The notes beneath the pieces are model-generated. The model was not told the origin of the DNA and made no database searches. It saw only the letters and a program-made list of their open reading frames with translations. A program made the position numbers and the translations under genes. From Blasia pusilla (Eukaryota; Marchantiophyta; Marchantiopsida; Blasiales), in assembly GCA_050084515.1 (NCBI GenBank), contig CM114271.1:2170001-2234000 (forward strand): DNA of 64,000 bases. Direction: 5' to 3'. Positions 45,747 through 54,925 of this stretch are shown here, one piece after another (positions within the stretch are counted from its first letter, which is position 1; every line of letters starts with the position of its first letter).

Positions 45747-48109
45747 CTAATTTGATTCATCGTCCGATATATGTAACATCGGTGCTGACGTCTCACCATT
45801 TCTTCCTTCTCTTCCCCTAGCTCTAGTCACGCGCATCCCACCTCCACGAGGAATAGTCCTTTCCAACTCAACATCAGCTTCACCATCATCAGTTTCTTGT
45901 GTTGGCTGTGTCGGAAATATCTCCCACTCTCTCTCGAAGAATCCAAACAGTTCCTTGTGCATTCGACGAGGGTAATAGTATGTTCGAGGATATCCGCCTT
46001 CAGTCCTTTAAGGAATATCTTGCCATAAGAAAGGTAGCAAGATCAATTCGAGTCTCCTCAAAACAAGCTCATCCATCGATGGATTTTGATGATGGTTTAG
46101 CACAAGTTGTCGAGTTGTGTTGAGGGCGTCTCGAACTTCTTGTAAATTCAACCCTTGAGCAAAGAAGAAGTTTTCCGCCTCTCGATTTTGGATATCAATG
46201 GCTGTTTCGTAGATGAGCTCTCCTCGATCGTACATGTCAATGAAGTTGACCAACCACGCTCGCATTTCCCGATCAATCCTCCGTTGGCGAGGGATTTCCG
46301 CTTCAACCACCCGTCTATAACCCGAGTCTTCGGGGTTATAGTTCGATTGGGGGCTACGATGTCCCAAACTATGAACTTTTCTTGCTCTTGGGTTAATTTG
46401 TGATAAGTGGGTGGTGCATTGCCATCAAGAGCGCGGAAAGATATGTTGAAAAGGTGATAGAGTCTTCTTGACCAAGCTTGTCTACAATTTGGCCACTTGT
46501 GAGACAGTTGCCTTTTGAAGACAATATGGATGCCAATAACAAGCTTTACATGTGCCTGTCATGTAGCAACATTCTGCAACAATGGGGTTGAAGCAGATCA
46601 TGCATTTGGGCCAATTGTTTGGCGTGAGGGCCCCTCCTTCACATACTGCGATTGCCTTCATCCAATCCGGAAGATCTTGCACTTGTGTGTTCGGATTAAG
46701 AGGTGTTGGTGCCAGCATCATAGAGGCATAGTTCGCAGCGTTTGGATCTACGACATTATCCCATGCTACGCATAGAGCTGGAGGCCACAACTGCTCGATA
46801 GGTTGAAATAAGATCATATCAACCTCCTTCACGAGATGACCCTCAAGAAGGTTGTCTTTGGGTTGAGTTCTCCCACGTTACCTCTTGCTCTCCATCGCAA
46901 TAATTCATCCATCTCTTGCTGTCGTCTTGCCATGATGTTCTCATATGCTCTCCTCCACTGCTTTGTGTGGTCAACCATTACATCTCTTTGCCTTCTATGG
47001 AGGTCATCTCTTGCAAGAGATTCGTTCAAAGCCTGTCCATCTCTTTCTTCAATTGATGTGCTCCTCAGATAGCTGTTCATACTTGCCCTTCAAAACGTTG
47101 AATTCCACGGCAAAATCAAAATTGTGTTGGGAATTTATTATTTAACTCTCCAATTGTGATAGACGAGACATTACCTCGCTTTTCTCCAGAGCACTCTCCC
47201 CGCAAAAGGTTTGGGGAGGAGCACCGCTATGTATAGGGCGATCAGAACTCTCCTCGGGCTCATCAAAGCTCGTACTACGACCTACATAGAGGTAATTCAA
47301 ACCACCTCGTCTATCCTCCGCCCCCATCTGTACTCACCCTTCATCTCTACTCTCGTCTTGTATATATTCTTCAACACGACTATTTCTTCTTTGACCATCC
47401 AAGGAAGATAGTATGGCTCTAAGGCTCCTTGACAATCCACCTTGCTGATAATGGTGTGACGACGCTCGTGGTGATGAAGCTTCCACTCTTGCTCATTTAA
47501 AGTGTTGCCGTGGGGTTATACTGTCTTCTTCTCTTGGTCTCTTATCTCTTCTCGAAGACCCCTCATCCACATCACCATACTGGACCTCCATATCTTTCAT
47601 CAACTCCGCAACTTTGAGCTGAACAAATACCTTGCTCACTTACTTCATCTTTCTCTTGGGAAGGTCTTCGTACTTTCGGACGCCATTGAATTCAATCTTT
47701 TCATCCTCTTCCACATGGGACCTCCATATCTTTCATCAACTCCGCAACTTTGAGCTGAACAAATACCTTGCTCACTTACTTCATCTTTCTCTTGGGAAGG
47801 TCTTCGTACTTTCGGACGCCATTGAATAAAGCCCAATCCTTTGTCCAGTCATCCTCTTCCACTTTCCTTGCAAATTCTCCAATTGCACGCTCCGGCCACT
47901 TCAGCCGCGACTTCTTGAACTCTCCTTTCAAAACTTGTGGGTCAATGGTGCTATCCAAGTGTGCCTTCAATTCATCTTCCCTGACAAATTGCGATACCAT
48001 CTTCTTGTTCACCTTTTGAGGGATCTTTGGTGTCGGTGTATCTAGGGAATCTTCCCCTCTTCCGTCGTCCTGATTGTCGTGAGGGCTATGGTCTTCATGA
48101 GGCGGCAAC
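45747..48109 (-). pseudogene. Cargo gene B: coiled-coil and Cys-rich RING-like protein, broken
   Basis: Unrecognised gene read from ATG 48109 (MELPPHEDHSPHDNQ) to a TAA before 45747 (ending HISDDESN). Protein-like sequence continues through several frames: an acidic N-terminus and a Lys-rich helical part (LKGEFKKSRLKWPERAIGEF); a Ser/Arg-rich linker; a coiled coil at about 47080-46880 (RRAYENIMARRQQEMDELLR); a Cys-rich module at about 46590-46470 (PKCMICFNPIVAECC, TCKACYWHPYC, then WPNCRQAW one frame over) whose C-x2-C…C-x2-C…H-x2-C…C spacing is RING-like but lacks a Cys of the last pair; then a helical C-terminal region (46367-46008). A frameshift near 46490, stops, and a 110-bp duplication disrupt it. 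It might have been a ubiquitin-ligase-type or DNA-associated protein. Function is not established. Confidence 0.5.
47582..47827. repeat. Exact 110-bp direct repeat within cargo gene B
   Basis: GGACCTCCATATCTTTCATC…CGCCATTGAAT occurs at 47582-47691 and 47718-47827 with no visible mismatch, period 136 bp. The intervening 26 bp resembles the sequence after the second copy. The duplication is recent relative to the rest of the decayed gene and shifts the frame. Confidence 0.9.
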
Positions 48110-48308
48110 TCCATCTTGTCTTTTACCAAAATACAAAAAGAAAGGTGATTTAGAAATGATTCCAAGAATAGTGATACGATGGCACACGATACATCCACAC
48201 ATCAATCAAGATTCATTATTTGCAAAATTTCATAGTAACACATTCATCTTTTTGAACCAAGTCTTCCATTTCTCATGAAAAATATCCAATCCTCAAACGG
48301 GTTTACAA

Positions 48309-49692
48309 TCATACTACCAATGTTATTGGCCTTAATCCCGAATCTACATCGTCTACACCTAATACTTTCGTATTTGCTCTAATATATGCAATAAGAAACT
48401 CTAAGATTTTGCGATCAGAGGGATTCGGAGCTAATGCCCACTTTCGAATCCTTTCCAAATAAGTAAATCTCACCTTCGCTTGGGCATTCCCGATAGAGAG
48501 ATTGTATGTCACATAGTTCAAATTCTTCACAATCATTCCTAGGGCATAGATTTCAGTGGCCATGCTAAAAGGGAGATTCTGAGGCCCTGTTGTCAACTCC
48601 GGTGCTATATGCCCAACATGATTTTTTTGTTCCTGCTGCCACCATCCATGAGGAGACTCTAAGACTTCATCAGTCCACATGGCATTCCCCCAATCTCCAA
48701 CGCCGATGTATGGGCTAGAGTTGGATCCAAAATGGATGAACATGTTTCTAGCATGGAGGTCGGTATAAAAAACCCCACGCTTGTGGGCAGTCTCCATGGT
48801 TCCAAGAAGGGAAACCACAAGCTGGACGACATTTGATGCTATTGCAAGACATCTCATCTTTTCCAACTCTCCTAGATTACCCCTGCCGTTCTTCAAGTTA
48901 TGGCATGCTTGCAACTAATTTTTGAGGTGTCCACCATTCCAATATGGAAAAATGGCACGTGGTGGATCCTCGATCAACCTTCCCACCATGCAAACAACAT
49001 GGCGATGTAAAATACTAGCAAACAACTCTCTCGCATCATCGATTTTCTAGATCCTGATAGAGATGATTCCTTATACACCTTCATGCAATAGTACATTTCT
49101 TCCCTAAAGCCATGGGTTCCGTTTATTTTACAACGGTACACGATTCCATGTAAATCGGTTCCCACAATATCGCTCGGGTCATGTCCTATTACTACATTCT
49201 TATCACAAATGAAAGTTATTGCACATGGAACGGTCAATGTCAACCCCAGAGAAGTACTTCGTCCCTTGAAAGGACGTTGAGCACTTCTTAACTCTATACA
49301 GAATCTTTCTAGGAGAGCTGACTCTGCAGCATTCTGCTTCTCATCCTTATATGTCTTGGGATTGACATATGCTCTCTCTAGGTTAACACCTTGTTGGGCT
49401 CAAAATTTTGTCAATGTATCAGCCTCTGCGACATCCACTTCCCAGTCAAATGCCTTTGCCACTCTATTGGACAATCTCTGCAACTCCAAGGTGTAGTCAT
49501 GTAAACCATCCATACCCCTCAAAATATAGGATCGTCTCTTCTCTAAAGAAAGCTGGAAAAACCAGTCTAACCTTGCCTCTCTTACGACCATGTTGAAATC
49601 ATTCCTCAGAGTTGCTCTTTGCCTCTTGGCACCAACGTTGGACTCATTTCGGTTCTCTCCCGCTCTCGATGACCCAGCCCCACTAGACATTT
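48309..49692 (-). pseudogene. Cargo gene A: protein kinase-like gene, intronless, broken
   Basis: Read from ATG 49692 (MSSGAGSSRAGENRNE) to a stop at 48309, about 460 codons without introns. A TGA interrupts at 49398-49400, a frameshift lies near 49010, and a TAG at 48915-48917 falls where WL would be expected. Kinase signatures are visible: a glycine-loop-like GTDLHGIVYR; a Lys in YCMKVYK; a hinge-like IFPYWNGGHLK; a catalytic loop YTDLHARNMFI with Asp and Asn; a Mg-binding GDWG in place of DFG; and HIAPELTTG in place of APE, then helix F ATEIYALGMIV. The key catalytic residues are therefore kept, and the ancestor was probably an active eukaryotic-type kinase. The N-terminal 150 residues match nothing I recognise. 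It lies head-to-tail upstream of gene B, opposite to the transposase, inside the hAT element. Capture from the host is the simplest explanation. Confidence 0.72.
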
Positions 49693-50399
49693 TCCTCGGA
49701 TGAAGAAGATAATATCTTAAAAAATACAAGGGAGAGAAATGGACGGGTTGAGATAAGAAAATACCGAAAAGAGAATGACGTGAGATGCTAAAAAAATGGC
49801 TCGGAATGTACTAGCGCGTGAATGATGGAAGTCTAGGGTTGGGCTCTCAAAGGGAATAGGTAGATATGGGCGTGTTTAGACAAGGTTTCTTGATCACCTC
49901 CACATCCTCGATGTGCTAAGGAGAACCAATGGAACAAGTAAAAAAAAACTCGGGTCTATGAATCGGAAATCTCAAAATCACCAAGCAAGTTTAGTGAAAT
50001 AAGATATTTCCACACTCACAAACATTCACCTAATGTGGAGTCGATTGGAGTTTATTTTAGATGCAACAAGGATCGCAAATATCCAAGTTGGTCCCAAATA
50101 AAATCCAAGTACTCCCAAAAGGCACCCAAGGGATTTCTCCAAAATTCCTAATAACCTTGAAAGCCCTTAGCTCTCAAGGCATCATAAAAATTTGGAGCCT
50201 AATCCAAAATATGACTAAAAAACTGGATAAATAGGGAAAATAAGGGTTAATTACCTAATCAACTCTTAAACACCCCCCCCATATGTACATTTTTGGGGCC
50301 CCTTGTGGGCCCTTCCCTTATGGGTTTTACCCCAAAGGGAAAAAAGGGGGAAGGGGAGGGGAGGGAATTGGGGCCAAGTTCAAACTTGGCCCCAGCCAC
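49693..50399. other. Non-coding DNA between kinase gene and right subterminal array
   Basis: Probable upstream region of the kinase-like gene. AT-rich to about 50270, then abruptly GC-rich from CCCCCCCC at 50273. No specific motif is called. Confidence 0.4.
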
Positions 50400-50875
50400 T
50401 CCCAGGCATGCGGGCGGGGGCTCACGGCCCCACATGCGAGCAAGGGAGGGCTCGCGAGCCCAGGGGGCGGATGTCGCGCGCCACAAAGCCCCTGCGCGGG
50501 ATGTACAGCGGGCCCGTGGGGGGGCTCCAGGGGGTGGGGTGGGGTGGGAGTCCATGAGTGGGCCCGCCATAGCCCGCATGTGAGCTCGAGGGGGGGGGGG
50601 CTTGCAGGCAGGAGGGAGGCTCGCGGGCTCCATCGCGGGCCACAAAGCCCGTCGCGCGGGATGTACGCGGGCCCTAGAGCCCGCATGAGGGCGAGGCCTA
50701 AAGCGACGAATTAGAGGGTGCGACGCAACCCAATTTTTCCGCGACGCGGGTCAGACAGAAATATAGGGGCCGAGCATGATGCGCATTGGCCAGGAAAGGG
50801 CGGATTGCTCGATATGCATAGGCCTGGGTAAGGGCAACGCGGGCTCATGGAGCCCGCACCCGGGCCCGCACGGAC
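50400..50875. repeat. hAT right subterminal array of GCGGGC/GCCCGC motifs
   Basis: GC-rich block with GCGGGC and GCCCGC/AGCCCGC in inverted pairs (for example GCGGGCCCTAGAGCCCGC at about 50668 and GCGGGCTCATGGAGCCCGC at about 50839), mirroring the left array. Overlapping Pro/Ala/Gly-rich frames on both strands are composition artefacts. Confidence 0.75.
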
Positions 50876-50917
50876 ATGTCCGTCCTCGGGACGGACATAT
50901 GTACGCGTGCAACCTTG
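50876..50917 (-). repeat. hAT right terminal inverted repeat
   Basis: Reading inward on the minus strand: CAAGGTTGCACGC then GTACATATGTCCGTCCCG, followed by a palindromic GGACGGACATGTCCG region. It matches the left end in sequence and in having GGACNNGTCC-type motifs next to the TIR. Confidence 0.82.
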
Positions 50918-51285
50918 CATGAGGGAGAGGTTTGACTCGTTCCTTACGGATTGCGCCCATCATTTCCAGTCGAGAAATGGATTGTCCTTAGCCACTGCGA
51001 TACTTGAATGTAGGCAACGGGTCTCCATAGCTTTGCAGCGTGCCCAGGAAAATGGGCTTTTGCGGCGGGCTCAGGCGGTTGGAGACGCCAATGCTAGAGG
51101 CCCACTTAGTAGTAGCCATAATTCTATTTGTGTTGCTGATATTGCCTCTGCTGTTGGTGATTTTGGTCGTTAGACAGGAGGCCCCCTTTTTTCTCTTCTC
51201 TGCGGGTTTATTGGCTCTCTATGGCCCCCTTCCTTTGTATCCCGATGGGTTTTCCATCTCGGTTTCTATTAAAGTGTATAATCGT
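50918..51285 (+). mobile_element. Non-LTR retrotransposon, copy 2, displaced 3' part
   Basis: Continues copy 2 from the codons interrupted at 31542: GAGAGGTTTGACTCGTTCCT onward corresponds to the C-terminal SFLTDCAHHFQSRNGLSLAT region of copies 1 and 3. The 3' UTR follows (GGCCCACTTAGTAGTAGCCATA, TCCCGATGGGTTTTCCATC) and ends near 51285. It begins with the second copy of CATGAGGG. Confidence 0.9.
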
Positions 51286-52922
51286 CTCACTAGTAACTTT
51301 ATCCCCGCCACTTCGCTAACTCATCCCCATACCACTAACTCATCCCCGTACTTTGGGGGATAAAAGCCTAAAATCCTCTCTATCAAGCTGTGCCATTTAA
51401 AACCTTCTTTATTTACTGATTAAAAAACACCCCTAAAAGCTCTTCAATAATTCTCCCCGTAATAAAGTCGGCGAATGGGCCGAAGTCAAAATATGTATGA
51501 ATGTCAGGGCATCCGGTCTCTCTGGAGAATGGACTTAATGGACTTCGGGGAACTTGTCAGTGGAGTAATGCTCAGTAATCTACTTCCGATCCCGTTTAAT
51601 GAGCGCGGACAAAGATCCCGTAGATGACAGGTTCAACGCAAAGTCAACACAGGCGAGCAGTAAATAAAGAAGAGAGCTCCCGTGGGAACTGGGGGACTCA
51701 GGCCCTCAGGGAACTCAGGGAGTCAGGGATTCAAGGGAAGTGCCGGTTTCCCGAAAAGTGTCGCGCCACGTTATGGCGGTAGTCGCTGCTGCTCCCCTCC
51801 CCACCTCCTCGTCGCCAGACGTCCTCCCCACGAGCGCGAGGGTCCCGGGGAGGGGAAACCGAGAGAGAGAGAGAGCGAGCGAGCGAGCGCATGGCATGCG
51901 ATTGCTCGGTTCCGCGTCGGGTTCGGATTGGCTGCGAGCTCCCGCACGCACGCGCGCGCGCACAGTCGCTACGGGATTCTGCTTGCCAGCGACCAGAGCT
52001 GGCGAGCGACTTGAAGTCTCGACTCTTGAAGGTGAAGGATATTGAAGCCCTCCAACTCTTTCCGTTTTTTTTTTTTTTTCCCCAGCGAACGGCAACACAA
52101 TCAATGCTGCGCATGGGAGACGAGGATGGATGATGGATCGATCCGTTGGAACTCGCAAGAGCTGATAGGATAGGATCCGAGATTCGGAGGAGGATGGGCT
52201 AGCGGGCGTCAGATGATTTCGAAGTTGGCAGCAGCGGCGGCAACAGCAACAGACGACATTCGACCCGCAAGAGGAAAGGAAGAAGTGACCCACGCCTCTA
52301 GTTTTTCACGGGCGTGGCGATGGTGGGCGGAGTCGGTTCGCGGCGGATAGCTTCGTAATGAATGAATGAATCGTGCCATTGTAGAAGCCGTGATTTTCCA
52401 GCCATCGCCAGCTCCTGTGGGGCCAACCATCGGCTTTACCCGTTTCGAGCATCGCGTCTAATAAGAAAGAAAGAAAGCCCCCCAGTGATGATTCGGGGGT
52501 TTCCCCGCGTGCGCGACGCTCTTCCCATCCCGTCGCGCAACCGCAGACATCGGCGAATAGTTGGGTTCTTTTTTGGTTTTTTGTTGTTTCTAGTAGGGGC
52601 AATGAAGGAGCGTACGTCGCAGGGAGGGAGGTTGTACGAGAACTCGCGAAACTTTGATTGGGCTGTGTCGTGTTTGAACTTTGACAGCATACCTACCTCG
52701 GCAAACGACAATTCTAAGGCTGCCTGCCAGGCGCTGACATTTGAGACAGGATGCTACCGTTCCGAACGAGATTACATTCAAGACGATGGACATGTGGAGA
52801 CGGGTGATTCCGCCAATTTTCAACGAATCGTTGCGTGCTGTCACTCTTACATCGCTGTAGTTAAGACACACCACCGCCTACGGAAAAACGTACGAATCAG
52901 TAATCCTCCTTCTTCCGGAAGT
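51286..52922. other. GC-rich region with simple repeats, unassigned
   Basis: Contains (GA)n-(GAGC)n at about 51861-51890, CGCACGCACGCGCGCGCGCA at about 51943-51962, a T15 run near 52065 and AATGAATGAATGAAT at about 52358. The composition resembles a plant promoter/5' UTR or CpG island. The open frame 52362-52920 on the plus strand has no recognisable family and runs into the retrotransposon, so I do not call it a gene. Confidence 0.35.
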
Positions 52923-54884
52923 GGAAGTGGACGTGGAGAACTCCTTCAACTCAATATCTCGGGTTATTATATTCACAGAGTTGAGGGACGCGGGTGGCCC
53001 CATGGCGAGTCTCACTCTTTTTGTGCAGGCTTTCTATGGGGCCCCTTCGGCTCTCTATTTCCACCATGGTCGATTCGAGGAGGAAGTCCCGGTCTTGGAG
53101 TCTGCTACTGAGACTCGTCAGGGTGACCCTCTGGGTGGCGCGTTGTTTGCTGTGGCTCATTACCGAGCGGTTCTTTCTACGGTGGAGGCTTTCCCGGGTT
53201 GCATGTTCCCTTCGCTGGCAGATGATACTCATATTGTTGGTCCTGGAGATCTGGTTGTCCCTGCATTCGAGCACTTTTCAGCACAGTTGGCACGTGTCGG
53301 CCTGGCGGTGAAGGTGGGGAAGTGCAAGGCTTGGTCTCCATCAGGCCTACGTGATGATCTACATTTACCCGACGGCTTCTTGCGACCTGTCGGAGGGCTT
53401 CGAGTCTTGGGAGTCCCGCTCGGGAGCCAGGACTTTGTATCGACTTTCGTGGCAGCGGCTCTTACCGAGGATCTTCTCCACGTTGATGATCTTACGAGGA
53501 TTGGTGACCCTCAAGTCGCCTTCGGCATTCTCTCTTCTTGTTTTGCTCGTAGACCTGGTTACCTCACTAGAACTGTCTGGACATCTAGTCACCTTTCTTC
53601 CCTATATAGATCCTTTGATAGGAAGCTCATGCAGGTGTTTGGGGATCTTCTAGGACCCGGCTCCTTAGAGTGCCCCATGGGGGAGTTAGCTCGTAGACAG
53701 GCCTCTTGGCCGATTTCTTTTGGTGGAGTAGGTCTTCTCTCGACCGAGTTAGTGGCGCCCTCCGCTTTTTTAGGGAGTTGGGCCACAGTGGCACCCCTCC
53801 TTTGCTCCCGATTTTTGGTTAGAGATAGACCGCTCCTTTTACACTACGTCTCCCAGGTCGAGGATGGCTCTTTCCCACATCCGTCTTCACTCACAGCTTG
53901 TAGAGATTCCCTTCGAGTTGAGGCCAGAGCCGTTCTCCCCACTTTCTCCTCCTTAGTTACCTCCGGTCAGTCTGGGCTCCAATCTTCCTTGATGGAAGCC
54001 CACTTTGAGGCAGTTTTTAGAGGCACTATGTCTGACGGGAATATCCCCATGGAGGTTAGGGCCCGTATTCGCTCTTGCTCCGGAAAGGGAGCAGGCTCAT
54101 GGGTAGGGGCGCGCCCCCTTCTCCAGGCTTTCCGTATCGCACCACTTACCTATACCACAGCGATGCGGTTCCGCTTGGGCCTCCCCCAACCATCGGTGGT
54201 TGGTTCGACACACTGCGAGTGTCGCCGGAGCCTGGATCCACTTGGTGTGCATTTGGCACGCTGTCCAGTTGGGGGTGAGAGGATAGCCACTCACGATGCA
54301 GTGCGGGATATTATGTTCAGTATTGCTCGGGAGAGTGGCTTCCATGTGCAGAGAGAGAGGCACTACTCCATGCGGGATTCCCTCATTCGTGCCGATCTCT
54401 ACATGACACGTGAGGCTGAGGTGGTTCTGGCGGACGTGGTAGTCACAGATCCTATGCGGGAGGCAGTGCGAGCCCAAGTGGTGGCCCAAGGGCCAATGCT
54501 ACAAGGAGCGGCGGCGGTGGCGGCGGCGAAGAAGACACATATCTCTGATCGACTACGACGGGACACATCTTCATCCCCCTGGCCATAGAGATGTATGGGG
54601 CTATGGGGGAGAGGTTCGACTCGTTCCTTACGGACTGCGCCCATCATCTCCACTCAAGAAATGGGTTGTCATTAGCTACTGCGATTCTGTATTGTAGGCA
54701 GCGGGTCTCCATAGCGTTACAGCGTGCCCAGGCTGTGGGAGATGCCGACGCTAGAGGCCCACTTAGTAGTAGTCATAGCTCTCTTGTTGTTGCTGATATT
54801 GTCTCTGCTGTTGGTGAGTTTAGGGTTAGGGGGGGAATGCCCCCTTCTTCCTTTTCTGGTCTTGTTGTGGCCTTCAGGTTTTGA
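52921..54884 (+). pseudogene. Non-LTR polyprotein, copy 3: RT to RLE-like domain, 555-codon open frame
   Basis: An uninterrupted frame of 555 codons (52921-54588), then a frameshift in the last hundred codons (continuing at 54591). Counting from 52921: RT motif A VDVENSF (Asp 4), motif B RQGDPLGGALF (66-76), motif C LADD (99-102), thumb FGGVGL (267-272), knuckle with Cys 432, Cys 434, His 444, Cys 448, then RERHY (478-482), IRAD (489-492) and VVLADVVVTD (501-510), which together resemble a PD-(D/E)XK endonuclease core. An Ala/Val run (GAAAVAAAKK) follows. The finger and linker are missing because of the truncation. Long openness suggests the family was active not long ago. Confidence 0.85.
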
Positions 54885-54925
54885 CTCTTTGAGTCCCCCT
54901 CGTTTTTATCGAAGTGCATCTTCTT
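52923..54925 (+). mobile_element. Non-LTR retrotransposon, copy 3 (5'-truncated, best preserved)
   Basis: Homology to copy 1 starts abruptly at the RT motif A codons (GTGGACGTGGAGAACTCCTT at about 52926) and runs to the 3' end TTTTATCGAAGTGCA (about 54920). The 5' truncation is typical of target-primed reverse transcription. A convincing target duplication was not found. The 3' UTR lacks about 30 bp present in copy 1. Confidence 0.87.

Larger units (their letters stand above)
31543..50917 (+). mobile_element. Giant hAT DNA transposon (19.4 kb) inserted in non-LTR copy 2
   Basis: Bounded by the 8-bp direct repeat CATGAGGG (31535-31542 and 50918-50925) and by 13-bp terminal inverted repeats CAAGGTTGCATGC (31543-31555) / CAAGGTTGCACGC (inverted, 50905-50917), one mismatch. 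Removing the segment with one CATGAGGG restores the reading of the interrupted retrotransposon as seen in copies 1 and 3, which fixes both ends to the base. The 8-bp target duplication and YARNG-type ends are hAT hallmarks, and the segment encodes a hAT transposase (39394-41480). It also contains GC-rich subterminal motif arrays at both ends, an array of about 179-bp repeats, two opposite-strand cargo genes and a nested gypsy element (6,290 bp with its duplication). Without the gypsy it was about 13.1 kb. The transposase is broken, so the copy is immobile unless helped in trans. Confidence 0.88.

Noticed and set aside
50259-50714. Several overlapping Pro/Ala/Gly-rich frames on both strands
   Set aside because: Explained by the GC-rich subterminal motif array of the hAT element.
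52362-52920. Host gene ending in the retrotransposon (plus frame)
   Set aside because: No family resemblance, no splice logic, and the frame only looks long because it fuses with the retrotransposon sequence.
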